64,000 bases of DNA, taken from NCBI GenBank assembly GCA_947179155.2, contig OX359264.1, positions 6,463,501 through 6,527,500 on the forward strand, written 5' to 3'. The notes beneath the pieces were generated by a model, which was not told where the DNA came from, did no database searches, and saw nothing but the letters and a program-made list of their open reading frames with translations. Source of the stretch: Hedera helix. Taxonomy: Eukaryota; Streptophyta; Magnoliopsida; Apiales; Araliaceae. Positions 48,451 through 61,054 of this stretch are shown in pieces; the first letter of the stretch is position 1, and each line of letters begins with the position of its first letter. The position numbers and the translations under genes are program-made.

Positions 48451-49111
48451 CACAATTTTTATTTGATTTCAAAGAAGTTAGTTTTTGAACTGATTTTGGG
48501 GAGTTCCAATACCGTTAGTAATGTTATGAGTAACTTTCTCATTGGCAATATAATTGTGACATGAGGTCAAGATGTAATAGAAAATGTCATAATTTGAGCA
48601 AGTGACCAAGCTTTAAATTTAGTAGTATAATTATAATCTAGGACACTTTTTTCAAGTTTGGTTAAGACCACTTAATAAAATGACGTAGCCTACTTAATAA
48701 ATCTATATAAATCTATATGCAGATGAATATATATATATATATATATATATGTATATGTATATGTATATATGAGTGAAAGTTTTGCACTTACTACAGACGG
48801 CAAAACAGCTTGTTGCTGTCCCGAAGACCTTGAATTGGATTGCCTTCCACAATTTTTTTTTTATTTCAAAGAAGTTAGTTTTTGAACTGATCTTGGGGAG
48901 TTCCAATACCGTTAGTAATGTTATGAGTAACTTTCTCATTGGCAATATAATTGTGACATTAGGTCAAGATGTAATAGAAAATGTCATAATTTGAGCAAGT
49001 GACCAAGCTTTAAATTTAGTAGTATAATTATAATCTAAGACACTTTTTTTCAAGTTTGGTTAAGACCAATTAATAAAATGACGTAGCCTACTTAATAAAT
49101 CTATATGCAGA

Positions 49112-49114
<3 letters not shown>
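48371..49114. repeat. ~390 bp tandem duplication of the pseudogene 2 3' end
   Basis: GAGTGAAAGTTTTGCACTTA, CTGTCCCGAAGACCTTGAA and the following flank to the TA run occur at 48373-48730 and again at 48770-49114, each ending in a TA microsatellite. The units are about 97% alike by eye, so this is a recent duplication, perhaps mediated by the TA runs. Confidence 0.85.

Positions 49115-49162
<48 letters not shown>
49115..49162. repeat. (TA)n microsatellite
   Basis: A pure run of about 48 bp ending the second unit of the tandem duplication. Confidence 0.95.
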
Positions 49163-49166
<4 letters not shown>

Positions 49167-49429
49167 CAATTGGGGCACGGTTAGCCATCCTCACCAGTCA
49201 CAGAGGTGCATGTATTTTCAAAGACACTAGAAAAATATTTTAAACAGGAAGTAAATATTGGTTGAAAAGTGTAAATTGTGTAGTTATAAAGTATAAATAA
49301 AAATACGTTTTCTTTGACAACCGGGTTTTATAAGTTCCATTCCCTGGGAAGTGCTGAAAAAATTATGATTTCAGTTGCACCAGATTACCCAACAAAGATC
49401 CCCTTGGAAAATATGCACTGAGTTACTTG

Positions 49430-49680
49430 ATAATTATTAATTTAATATAGTGCATGAGTTACTGGTTACTGTAATAATTATTGGTTTAATAATTTAAAAT
49501 ACAATATAATAACAATTATTGATTCAATGATATAAAATACAGTGTAATGATAATTATTGATAAAATATTATGCAATAGCCACTTTATCTGATCAATAATA
49601 TGAGACACTGTACAATATTGTATGTTACTATGTAATACCGTGTGCTACTATTTACCATTTTTAAAACTAATTTTTATACT
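49430..49680 (-). repeat. Decayed fragment of the Tekay-like LTR
   Basis: Motifs such as AACAATTATTGATTCAATGA, AAAATACAGTGTAATG, CAATAATATGAGACACT and ACCGTGTGCTACTAT match the U3 part of the LTR family (e.g. 8040-8360). No ends or TSD; an old fragment. Confidence 0.7.
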
Positions 49681-50040
49681 ATTTTTACCAAAATATAGAT
49701 GAAGATATTATAACCATAAGAAAGTATATACAATTTACTATTAACCCCAATTTTTATAATTTTAAAAATATATTTATATATGCTTAATTATTAATTTAAA
49801 AATTAGTTAATTTGACTTAAAAGGGTCAAAACTGAGTATTTAATTTGGGAACGGAAGGGGTAATAGATATAGAGTGTGAATTCTAACATCAGTATTTTTC
49901 TAACATGACCAAATTCTAGGGGTCATCGAGAATATTGTTTTGATTGATAGGAAACTCTGAACTTATTTCCATCCTTCACTCGATTTATGGGTATTCTCAT
50001 TTTTGTATTCTGCCCCCATGTTTTGGTTTAGTGTTTGAAT

Positions 50041-53000
50041 ATATTTCGTTGCAGTTTTTTAGGCTGGTATCATATGATGGCTAAACAAGCACAATCCCTC
50101 TTCCTTGAGGAATGGCTGACTAGTAATAGTGACGGTAGCTGCAACATCAGTACAAAACATTCTACTTCCTCATCAGCCCGAGCAATCATTCAAGCATGGG
50201 CTGATCTTAGGGACTCCCTTAAGCATCAGTCATTCCATCCATGTCACCTTCAATCTCTGCAAGTCCTGGTTAATTCCCTGACTTCAATTTATGTGTCAGA
50301 CCTTGTGCCGGGCTTCTACTTTCTATCTGTCCTCACAAGACCTATCCCTTCCACATGAATCATATCCTCTACTTCTCAGGCTACTGAACATTTGGGTTAG
50401 AAAATCATCCAAGCCTTCTTCAGTGCTTATTGATACTGCTGTTGGGGTTCTTCATCACCTTTTATCTCTGCAGTACGTTTGACTCCAAACATAGTCCTTT
50501 CTTTTACTAGGGAGGAGTTCTACTTCTGGGTGCCCTTTCTTTCATGCCTTCCGTATCTGAAAAGTCAAAAACAGTTTGCTTGGAATTGCTATGTAGGCTA
50601 TTGCAAGAAGAATACCGATTAATTTTTTTGTCTAAAGAACATATACCCAATGTTCTCGCAGGAATTGGATATGCTCTATCGTCTTCTGGGAATGTTCATC
50701 GTGTTAGAATTCTGGATTCTCTATTTGGGATTTGGGATAAAAAAAAAGATGGTCCTTCTGGCAGTGTGTCAAACGGTCTCATGATTCTGCATCTGATAGA
50801 ATGGGTTCTTTACAATTTTGTCAAGTCACATTCTTCAGAGAAAATCAGTGTTCCTACCAGAGAGATTTTAGGAACTTCAAAAACCGACGTATTCTTCATT
50901 TGCTGTGGTCATGGCTGCAGCTGGAGTGCTGAGAGCTTCGAGTAGATCTGTATCAAGTGTCTTGATGGAATCAAGAATTTCTGCAGAGGAACGTATAGGG
51001 AGTGTTGCAAGAGACTTGATTTCTAAGACTGGAGGTTTTAATAATTTTGGCAGTCAACCAGAACATAATCTTGTTCTACAGTGTATATCATTGGCTTTGG
51101 CTCGAAGCGGTCCCGTTTCTTTCCAGAGTTCTCTGCTCATATGCCTTGCTTCTGCAATGTTGATTAAAATCTTCCCCCTACCACGCCTCTGTACAAGGAT
51201 TCTGAAAAACTTCCATGATAATTCAGCAAGCCTGGCACTTAATGAGGTAAACCAACACCTGGGTAGTTCCATTTTTAGGGAAGCAGGTGCCATAACTGGT
51301 GTGTTTTGCAATCAGTATATCTCAGCTGATTAAGTGACAAAGAGTTTACTGGAGAATCTTACATGGGAGTACCGTCAGAATGTCTACTTATTGCATCGAC
51401 AAGTGGCTTTAATGCTTAGAGTCTAGGAGGATGAGTTAATTGGGAATTTAGAGAAAATTGCTGAATCTTCCTTCCTAATGGTTGTAGTTTTTGCGTTGGC
51501 AGTCACAAAACAGAGGCTAGACTCCAGGTTTCCCCGAAAAACTCAACTGGAAATTTCAGTAAGGATTTTAATTGCTTTTTCTTGTTTTGAATATATCCGG
51601 CGGATGCGCTTGTCAGAGTATATGGACACAATCAGAGAGGTGGTTGTTAGTGTCCAGGAAAATGAGTCGGCTTGCATCTCATTTGTAGAATCCATACATT
51701 CATATGATCAACTGACAAGTAAACATGGTATGGCACACACTACGGGGTATTTTCGTAAAAGTACTTGACTGGTATATGTTACTCTTACAGTTATTTCCCA
51801 TTTTTGGCTTGCAGGATCTTCCAGCTTGCAGAATATTGAATATGTAATATGTTTGGTCGAAAGATGACGTACAGACTGCTCGGATCTTATTTTACCTTCG
51901 GGTTATTTCCAACTTGTATTGAACGGTTACCAGCTTGTGTATTTCAGAAGGTGGTGGCCCGAACTATGTTCTCGTATCCCACACTGAACAACTAGGACAC
52001 ATGATTTTTTTACCTTGTCTAGTTTTCAATAAAATTATTGGTTCCTTATTATACATTCAATTAGATATATGGGACATCCGAATGGTAAAGTTGCTCGGGC
52101 TTTGTCATTCGATGTTTGTGGCTTTTGTATCTTCTGGTAAGGATTCTAATGAGGAGGAAAGAGTTACACTAGAGGAGAAACTTGTTTTCTATTACATGCA
52201 GAGGTCTTTAGAGGTATCTAGAACAACTGAAAAAGTTAGTTGTTAAACTTGAGTTTGGTTAACAAAAGTTTTGGTGCTAATTTTCTGCCTTGATGGAGCT
52301 GCAGGGATATCCTGGGGTTACCCCTTTTGAGGGAATGGCTTCTGGAATTACTGCTTTGGTTCGGCATCTTCCTGCTGGAAGCCCATCTATATTTTACTGC
52401 ATTCACAATCTTGTTGAAAAAGCTAGTAGCCTTTGCAGTGAAATCATGACCCGTGAGTCTGATGCTTGGAAGAATTGGCAAGAAGAGTTAGAGCCCTGTA
52501 AGAAACTTCAGGAGTTGCTTTTGCATCTCCTCTCCCTGGTAGATATACAGGTAGAAGCTATTTTGTTCTGTATTTAGGTTCTTATGAGATTCGGCTGCTT
52601 TTGGCACATCTTGTTTTTCCTTATTAGAAAACTCTGATCAAGTTATATGCTTCGTCGAATTTATTTGCTAAAATTAATACCAAGTTGTTCCAAGGAAATG
52701 CACCTACTTCAAATACTATACCTGAACATTAGCCTCAACATATTGGAAAAAGTTTATTCCTATTTGAAGGTTATAAAATATATATTACTGATTTTCACAG
52801 GTCCTGCCAACTCTAATGAAGCTATTAGCACAGTTAATTGTGCAGCTGCCCAAAGATGGCCAGAACTTGGTTCTTAATGACCAATATGCTCAGGTTGCAG
52901 AGTCTGATGATGTTATTCGAAAACCCATTCTAGTTTCATGGTTGCAGTCATTGTCCTACCTATGTTCTCAAGCTACTAGTAGAAGACCATCTACTGGGCC

Positions 53001-53076
53001 ATAGCATGATGGAAATGCTGCTTTGGATTTGAATATTGGCACGTTAAGCTTCAATAGAATTAGCGCACGACTCTGA
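50041..53076 (+). pseudogene. AP-5 complex subunit beta (AP5B-like) pseudogene, introns retained
   Basis: Serial blocks match the plant AP-5 beta protein, a subunit of the endosomal AP-5 adaptor. They are: STSSSARAIIQAWADLRDSL (near 50170); LPHESYPLLLRLLNIWVRKS; KTVCLELLCRLLQEEYRLIF; LAGIGYALSSSGNVHRVRIL; NGLMILHLIEWVLYNF; MAAAGVLRASSRS (frameshifted); LVLQCISLALARSGPVSF; VTKQRLDSRFPRK; GYPGVTPFEGMASGITALVR; MKLLAQLIVQLPKDGQNLVL; VAESDDVIRKPILVSWLQSL; and the C-terminus LSFNRISARL, ending TGA at 53074-53076. Introns are recognisable (AG-ends before 51815, 52305 and 52801). Frameshifts near 50340, 50500, 50900 and 51900-52220, and stops near 51331, 51425 and 53002, disable it. The N-terminus before ~50041 is not seen. 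Because introns are kept, it arose by DNA duplication or decay in place, not by retroposition. Confidence 0.8.
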
Positions 53077-54267
53077 GGAGCGGAGGTTCAATTTTCATAC
53101 AATCCAGGTTTTCTCATGTTAAGTTTGTTTACCTAATTTGTTTAATGTAAAGTTTATTTTGTGTCGTCAAAGCATGACACATCTCTCGACCATAAAAATA
53201 AATATTGGAAAATGATCAGCTACAGGCTCTATAGTGAGCATATAGACCAATTTACTGCCTGCAATATTTTGTTGTTTATAAAAGTGCAAAATTGCAATAA
53301 TGGAAGAAGATAATTATCTTCACATTTGTGACCTCCTTTCTTAGAAGCATAGCTATGCTCATATATAATTCTTTCTTCATACATGCAAGAATCTTGACTA
53401 CTATCTGCCTTTGAAGCGCTAAACTTTGTACCTGCTTGCACCAGATGCAAGTCAATAGAAAGAGGAACTTGATTTTAGCTTTGCAATTCAGGCTCTTTAT
53501 AATGTAGGCATAGTACACCATCGAGCAATTTCATATGGAAAAAGATTTATTCGTATAGCATAGAGTTGTGTATTTTCTAAGATTATTTTATATTATTCCA
53601 TTCATACCAAAATTAGATGTACATTTATAAAATGACGACTAACAACTTTAAAAGAAAATTTTATTTTTCCAAACTTAATAATTAATTCGAAATTTAATAT
53701 TGGCGGCATGATAGTAGTCTTTTACTTACGAATAAAAGTAGCGGCATGATACGTTTTATAATTATAATGTAAAGTTCAAAATATATTTATAATTTTGGAA
53801 CATAATTAAAAATATATATATTTCTAATTTTAGAGCAAAGCGATTAATATAATTGCAGGGCAATTTTGTGCTTCATAGAGACGAATTTTTACTTGTATTG
53901 ACCACTACACAGATGAATAAAAATTTACTTGTATTGACCAACACCACTATGTTTTCTTGCTAGAATTGTCAGCTGACAAGATTACTTGTGTAGCTAAAAG
54001 AAGCAAAAAATGCATAAAATTTTCTTTAACATGTATGCGTAAGGCTGTAACCGAGTCGAGCCGATCCGTATACTGAACTGTTCGTATTCAATTTGATTAT
54101 CTAACTGGGCTACTCGTATTCAATTCGAGTTCGACAACAAACTTACAGTACGTGCTTGTATTCTACTCGCTATTTTCGACTGCTTTCAAATCAATGTTTT
54201 AAATGGCATTGTCATTTTATTCCAAAATTAGTCATGTACTTTTCATCACTTTTCATTTAAACGGATC
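53077..54267. other. AT-rich intergenic DNA
   Basis: No gene seen. The stretch 53700-53815 (GGCATGATAGTAGTC, TTATAATTATAATGTAAAGT, TATTTATAATTTTGGAACAT) recurs at 54985-55105, a diverged direct repeat near the P450 genes. Confidence 0.55.
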
Positions 54268-54395
54268 GGGCGACGGTTTAGTCCGTCGTCATAGGTTCGG
54301 TCCGTCACTATATGTTTGTCCGTTGCTAAATCCTTTAACAACGGACTGAACCTATAGCGACGGACCAAATCGTCGTCTGGTCCATCGCTAAAGAG
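54268..54395. mobile_element. Foldback MITE-like hairpin
   Basis: Left arm GCGACGGTTTAGTCCGTCG...ATAGGTTCGGTCCGT pairs with right arm ACGGACTGAACCTATAGCGA...CGGACCAAATCGTCGTC across a ~35 bp loop. The arms are ~36 bp and more G+C-rich than the surroundings. Part of a larger family of GACGGA-repeat hairpins in plants; the superfamily and TSD are not clear. Confidence 0.65.
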
Positions 54396-54984
54396 AGTAT
54401 ACATGGTATGTAAAATAAGGGGTATGCACTTGATCTTAATTCCAACTTAGATAATTAAGTTGCATGTTACAATTTTGTAGTGATAATCTTACTTATATTT
54501 TAGGTAAGAGCTAGCAATACGTGTTACATACGTGAAGTTTCGACTTAGCAGGAAGTCTATTGTTGTTTTCTAATTATTAATTTATGAATTTCTAACATGA
54601 AGGTGACGGTAAAAGAAGAAAAATAGGTAGCTACTAGTTAGGCTAGAATTCGGATGACAACTTTTCTTTTTCTAAGGTAAATGATTGTAACTTCCACGAT
54701 CGATTAAGCGACTTTTTCAGCGAGGTGCTTCAAGTAACACATGAGCATTCATCTCTCTCTCACCATAAAATTACATAAATTATAATAGGAGTCTATTTTA
54801 ATTTTGAAAATAATAATTGTGTACTTAAAGAATGTTTTTGATTAGTTTATAATATTAATTAATGTGATAATCAAAACAAAATAATTTTGAATTCTAAAAT
54901 TTTATAAATTAACTAAAAAAATAAAATTATTTTGTGTAATACTATCTATATTTATATAAATTAAGCAAATCGATTGTTCTAATT

Positions 54985-55097
54985 AATTGGCATGATAGTA
55001 GTCTGTTAATTACGTATAAAAGCAGTGGCGTGATACGTACTTAGTGCCGCTTTATAATTATAATGTAAAGTTTTAAATATATTTATAATTTTGGAAC

Positions 55098-55139
<42 letters not shown>
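54985..55139. repeat. Direct repeat of 53700-53815 followed by a (TA)n microsatellite
   Basis: GGCATGATAGTAGTCTGTTA and TATTTATAATTTTGGAACAT match the block at 53.7 kb. A TA run fills 55102-55139. Confidence 0.75.
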
Positions 55140-55140
<1 letters not shown>

Positions 55141-55554
55141 CTATGGAATGATCTTGTCGGAAAAAGTGATACTATACCTAGAAAGTCATTGGAAACATTA
55201 ACGACACAGTAGTCGTCACCGGATCTGATTGATATTAGATAACGAGAAGATTACGTTTAGAGTCATTAGATAAACACAGAGGCAAGCACGACAATACTTT
55301 TACACCAATGGACAATGAAATGAAACAAAGTTTAAATCATTTGAAACGTTTAATTAAAGAGTTGCTATAAAATGGATTATACAAGACCAATGCATAAGAA
55401 TAAGAAGAAAATGGATTTCAAAGAAGTTTTGAATTCAGAACGAACCTTATTAGTAAAAGAAACTCGGGAGGATAATTTATATTTTCAACACCTTCCTTTT
55501 TTATGATAAACATAAGAATAAGAAGTATAATTAAACTATGTAATTGCTGAAGTT

Positions 55555-57166
55555 TCATTCCTTCAAGAACTTCGGGATAGCAAGCAGTGGCATTGCCTTC
55601 TGTAGCGATAGTGCAAATCTTTCAGTGGTGTCCATTTCTTCAGGTTTCATTCCATCGGGAAGGTTCCATTCAAAATGATAGACAAGAGATGCGATCATCA
55701 AGCTCACCACCCTCTGGCCAAGAGCAATTCCGGCGCACATTCGACGACCGGAACCAAACGGAAGTAAAGAGAAATGTTGTCCCTTAACATCCACTTCACT
55801 TTTCAAAAACCTCTCCGGCATAAAACTTGTAGGATTCTCCCAATAATCACCATCTCGAGCAATGGCCCATGCGTTTACCAGTATTTGAGTGTCTTTAGGT
55901 ATCAGATAACCCTTTAGTTTTACGTCCTTTTCTGCCCTACGGGGCACGAGGAAAGGCACCAATAGGTGGAGCCGCATTGTTTCTTTCACAACTGCTTGCA
56001 AGTATGGTAGTCCAAGCATCTCACCTTCTTCGATTCTTCCTTTTGATTCCACATTGTCAGTAATTTCCTTGCGTAGCTTGGCCATCGTTTTCGGGTTGAG
56101 TATTAATTCTGTCATTGCCCACTCAACAGTATTGGCAGTAGTTTCAGTACCGGCAAGGAACAATTCCTGAGGAAAGAATTTGTTTATATTACTTTTGTTG
56201 CGGTGTTATTGATTGCTAAGTGGACATATATGACAATACAATTAATATTATAATTTAAGAGATTAAGAAAGAGAGATTATTCCATACCACTAGTAGAACT
56301 TGTACGTGCTTTAAATTGAATTCAGACTCATTTTCTTTGCTAAAATCAAGGAAGCAATCCAACAGATCTCCATCTCTTTGCGATTTAGACTCTCTATGCA
56401 CTAGGCGCTGATCAATGAACTTATCACAAAGTTCCTCTAGATAACCATAAGCAGCTTTAGCTTTTCCCCTTAACCCTTGAGGATCCAGAGCTCTAAGCAA
56501 AGGGAAATAATCTGCAACATTAAACTTGATATCAACCTCCATGACAGACTTCACAGCATTTTGAAACCCCTTCACATCTTGTGTTTTATAGTCAGCTACA
56601 TTTTCAGAAAAACAAGTGTTTGATATTTGATTTACCGCGGTGGTAAACCCTAATTTAACAATGTCCACAGATTCTCCCCTTTTACTAACTTCCTTAACAT
56701 GTTGAACCATTTCTTCCACCACTTTATGCCTCAAGTTTCTTAAGGTGTCTAGCTTTTGCGTGTTTGTCAAGAAAGTAGCTAGGACTTTTCGTAGGGTTCG
56801 CCATTGATCCCCTGCGGACAGCCACACCACAGCATAGTAAGGGTGATCTAGCTTTGTGATGGCAGAAGGGACTACTCTGCCGGAAAAATCTTCGTCATTT
56901 TTCTGGAGGATTTCTCTGGCCATCTCTGGTGAAGAAGCCACAATGCTGGTGACACCGCCTAGGCGGATAGACATTAGAGGACCGTACTTTTTTGCTAGAT
57001 CGGAGAATGCCTTGTGGGGATTTGCTCCAATATTGAATAGGTTTCCGAAGAAAGGGAGGCCATTGGGACCTGGTGGTAAGTTTCTTCTACGAAATAAAGA
57101 AAAGCCATGGAGAATAATAATGAAGGATATCGAAGAGCACAAAAGAAAAGTCAAGAAGTACTCCAT
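55555..57166 (-). CDS. Cytochrome P450, CYP76-type, two exons, apparently intact
   Basis: Minus strand: exon 1 57166-56288 (293 codons), phase-0 intron 56287-56167, exon 2 56166-55555 (203 codons plus stop), 496 residues in all, normal for CYP76. A heme-thiolate monooxygenase anchored in the ER membrane. Visible: a hydrophobic N-terminal anchor (about residues 3-23); the proline hinge NLPPGPNGLPFFGN; I-helix AGTETT (298-303); ExxR E355/R358 in KETMRLH; PERF 410-413; and the heme loop FGSGRRMCAG with Cys ligand C437. CYP76 enzymes usually oxidise terpenoids or similar small molecules; the substrate cannot be read from sequence. The start is supported by a TATA box 68 bp upstream and by agreement with pseudogene 2. 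Two broken paralogues lie to the left, so this is the surviving member of a local cluster. Confidence 0.93.
56167..56287 (-). other. Intron of the P450 gene
   Basis: The donor is GTATGG just after ...VLLV and the acceptor TTTCCTCAG just before ELFLAG. The 121 bp intron lies directly before the I-helix motif, the usual single intron position in CYP76 genes. Both pseudogenes show their exon break at the same place. Confidence 0.9.
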
Positions 57167-57233
57167 TGGAGGATTTTGATGTAATTGTATGGTTAATAAG
57201 CTTTGTGGTTTTAATCTCTACTAAATTTGCATG

Positions 57234-57241
57234 TATTTATA
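57234..57241 (-). promoter_or_regulatory. TATA box of the P450 gene
   Basis: TATAAATA on the minus strand, 68 bp upstream of the ATG. It implies a short 5' UTR of roughly 35-45 nt. Confidence 0.7.
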
Positions 57242-58479
57242 GGTCCTCGAGTAACCGAGAAGGTTCGTGTCAGTTTCTTTCTTGCAGGTCACCTAACTAG
57301 TAAGTTCATGGTTGGTAGCACTTGCGATTGGACTTCTAAGCTTTAAAATTCTCATGTGCTGAAAGCTTAGCTTTAATTTGAAAAGTAAGTTTTCTTTTAT
57401 TTATTTGTTTATTTAATGTATGTATAGAATTGACATTTTTGCAACGTTGAAGATAGACTCCACTTAAAATTTATGTAAGTGAGAGCTTACAAAAATATTA
57501 AATCAAAAACATCAATCAAATCAACACGTAGCTTCCGTAGTTATTTATTTATCTCTTATTATTATTATTATTATTATTTAATTCCAATAGATTCACCTAG
57601 TCAGTAAAAAAATCATCCAAAAGTTGAATGTGTAGTGGGAGCATATAATCCATCTCACATCAATACATTATACATTTGTGTAAATTAATTAAATAAATAT
57701 TTTAGATCACTTTCATATCTAAAAAATTAACTTATTTTGTTGATAATTCACCATAATTATTAACACATATTTATACTCGGTATAAATTACGAAACAAGAG
57801 ACTATTATATGATTGAGTCATGATTAAAATTATGTCACTCGTCAAATATTTGTTAAAATTTGACAACTTTTTTGCAAACTGTTTCAGTTTTTGACTAGTT
57901 TTATTGGTGAGCTAGTCGCTAGCACGTTCACGTTCACATATTTTAAAATATTATATTTTCTCTATCCTATTTTATTTGTTCTAATTAATTTTTTATAATC
58001 AAATTGATCATATTTAAAATAAAAATTACCGTCAAATTTATTAGATATAGACACAATTTTTTTATTATTATAAAAAATATATCAAATATACTATCAAAGT
58101 GAACTTATTTGATTTTAAATTCTTTAATATATTTATTTAATTATAAATTTTAAAATTAGTCAACTTAACCTTAAAAAGTTAATCAGAACAAATACAATTG
58201 AATGGAGGAAGTACTTTTAATTATACAGGTGCTTGTGGCACACTCTGTATGTGCAGTTAAGAAAAAAAAACTAACAAAGTTATAAAAGAGAAATTTAGAA
58301 ATAAAGAGTGGGAGATAAAAAATAAAAAATAAAATTATTATTTAAAATAAAAGTGTGACACAGTTTCAAGATATTTATTTTTTTCCTATCCTTTTATTTA
58401 TAAAGATTTCTATTATTCAAAGTATTTAAGTTTATCAGTTCAGTCGAGTATTATTCAAATAAGCAAGCAGCTCGGAGTT
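57242..58479. other. AT-rich intergenic DNA upstream of the P450
   Basis: Distal promoter region and spacer. An (ATT)n run lies at 57557-57580. No gene or clear transposon recognised. Confidence 0.5.
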
Positions 58480-59109
58480 TGAATTAGAGCCCTATATGCA
58501 ATCCTATAATCGAGCTTATTGGTCGAAGTTGCTGTCTCGATATCTGTACTAGCATTTTAAGTACAAAAAGTGAGTCAATAATGACATCTCAATGAGACAG
58601 CATTCGTTCAATTTTGCCCACAAGTCAATAATAGGGCTTAACTGCACAACATTTAACTTAAAAGAGAAACTTTAAAAAATTGGAAAATAGAAAAACGAAC
58701 TAAAATTAAAAGAGAAACTTTAAAAAATTGGAAAATAGAAAAACGAACTAAAAATTAGGGAACCATTTTTATGGAAATGAAGTGTCATGATCCGGCCTAG
58801 ATAATTTGATAATACTTCAGTCCTATAATGCATGTTTAAATCAACATCCAGTATCGACCATTAGTTTAAATTGACTTTATGACTAAAAATTCATTGACTT
58901 CTTATCAAATTATCAAACAAATATATAAATTTTTTTTATCAAAATTATTAAATCAAACAAATATATAAATTAATTTTTTTTTATCAAAATTATAAAAAAA
59001 TGAGTAACATTCAATCATACGAGTCGAGATGTTTGTTGACATGTACATATTATCTAATTAAATTTTGAATATTCATATAATTTTTTATAAGTTTAATGAG
59101 CTTGATGTG

Positions 59110-59159
<50 letters not shown>

Positions 59160-59161
<2 letters not shown>

Positions 59162-59396
59162 TAACGCATTCACAACAATCGGTTGTTGGAAGTGTACTGC
59201 CGCTAAAAGCTCTAGCGGCAGGCTAAAAAAAATAATTCTAGCGGCAGGCTAAAAAAAATAATTCTAGCGGCAGGTTAATTTTTTTTTTGCCTGCCGCTTG
59301 AGACTCTAGCAGTAGGGACTTTCATAACTAATTTGCCCACTGTATTTGGTTATTGTAACAGTACTTCCGACAATCGATTGCTATGAATGCAGCCCC
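59160..59396. mobile_element. MITE with ~35 bp inverted termini, between TA runs
   Basis: Left end GCATTCACAACAATCGGTTG + TTGGAAGTGTACTG pairs with right end ACAGTACTTCCGACAATCGA + TTGCTATGAATGC with few mismatches. The interior has three tandem CTAGCGGCAGG units and an opposed CCTGCCGCT. It is flanked by TA microsatellites on both sides, so a TSD cannot be read. Absent from copy A. Confidence 0.72.

Positions 59397-59397
<1 letters not shown>

Positions 59398-59462
<65 letters not shown>
59398..59462. repeat. (TA)n microsatellite
   Basis: A pure TA run of about 65 bp next to the MITE. It yields artefactual ORFs of Ile/Tyr repeats. Confidence 0.95.
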
Positions 59463-59465
<3 letters not shown>

Positions 59466-61007
59466 TTGATAAAATTGTAACAATCCTTACATATGACTGA
59501 AAATAATTATTATTTTTTTGATAGTTTGACAAAAATTTAAATTTTTTAAAATTTGTTGACTTTGACTGGCAGACATAAATCTTAAATTGGGTATACTCTG
59601 ATCATTGCAGTCCATGTTCAGTGTTTTTACTTTTTGGGTACGTACCCGGAAAGAAACCCACAGTTCCATATTGTGCGCGTAATATTTTGACGTTGAAATT
59701 GCATGCACGGTAGAATATACACCTCAAAGCTGAAACTTGTATGTACGTAGGATTTGTTAAGGACGACTGCATGTTTTGTTTTTACTCGAAAATCAAGGAA
59801 ACATGCAATTATGCAAAGAAGAAGAAGAAAAAGAAATGAATTTAAGTCATCCAGATAATCATTTATAGAAGAAAGTAAACAAGTCAAAATTCGAGTACAA
59901 ATGATAATGATAATCACTATAGTTATATTTGTTTATAAAAAATATATTTAAAATTAAATTATTTATATTAATTTAATATTATTTTTAATTATTTTAATTC
60001 ATGAGGGATTAAATAGTTTTATGGGCTATTTTTTTATTATCATTTTTAAGGCTATTTATGTAAAATTATATTATCCTATGAAAAATTTAGGATTAATAGT
60101 TCTCCTTATTTTAAGCTATTAAATATCTTTATGAAACTAATAATCCAGCATTAATAGATTAATAATCCCTTATTAAAGGATTAAATAATACAAAATAATA
60201 TTAAATTAAGGTAAATTATTTAATTCTAAATATATTTTTTATAAACAAACATAACCTAAGAGTTTTGATTACAAATGAATTATCAAGTACAAATAGTTTA
60301 CTAATAACTAATTACAAGTTTCACTTAGAAATTACAATATTAGAAAATAAATATATGATGTGAGTTTTGGTTTGCAACTTTTTATTAAGTTTTAGTTCTC
60401 TTTAATTCACTCAAATTTTGAAGGATAAACTTTTGGTACTTAATAGTTTTTTGCTGTGAGGACTTGCGATTTTGAATATAATAGTTATATTTATTTATTT
60501 AGTTAGATTAATTAAATTTGAGCCGACAGAGTGAAGACTTGAGGCATTTAATTAAATATAATCTTATATTTTAAAAATAAGTGAGTACTACTCTTTAGCT
60601 AGTACATGGAGTATGTAATAGTTATATTTATTTATTTGATCGAGTTAAATAAATTTGTATTGATTTGAATTTTAAGATTATATAAATTGACTTACAAAGT
60701 CGGAAAAGAGAATTTAAAAAGACATACAACTGTATTATATATTACATAAAATTTCTTTCAGATAATTTGAAATTTTTAGTGAGTTTGTGAATCTTTCTTC
60801 TTTTGAAAAAAAAAAAAAAAAAACTAAGCAACAACATGCCAGTGAGTTATTGTCAACGTTTGATGTTTTCTTAGATTTAGGAGGCCTAAATTTAGTAAAC
60901 AATGAGACCTAAATCTAGCTATATAGGGGCCTTTAAGATGCCTAAATTTAGGTATATGAAAACTTTTGGATTTGTCACTTACTCACATACATACATACAT
61001 ACATATA

Positions 61008-61009
<2 letters not shown>

Positions 61010-61051
<42 letters not shown>
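61010..61051. repeat. (TA)n microsatellite
   Basis: A pure TA run preceded by CATA repeats (60986-61004). Copy A has a shorter run at the same place (22174-22193). Confidence 0.95.

Positions 61052-61054
<3 letters not shown>

Noticed and set aside
59350..59532. 60-codon ORF rich in Ile-Tyr repeats
   Set aside because: Translation of the TA microsatellite.
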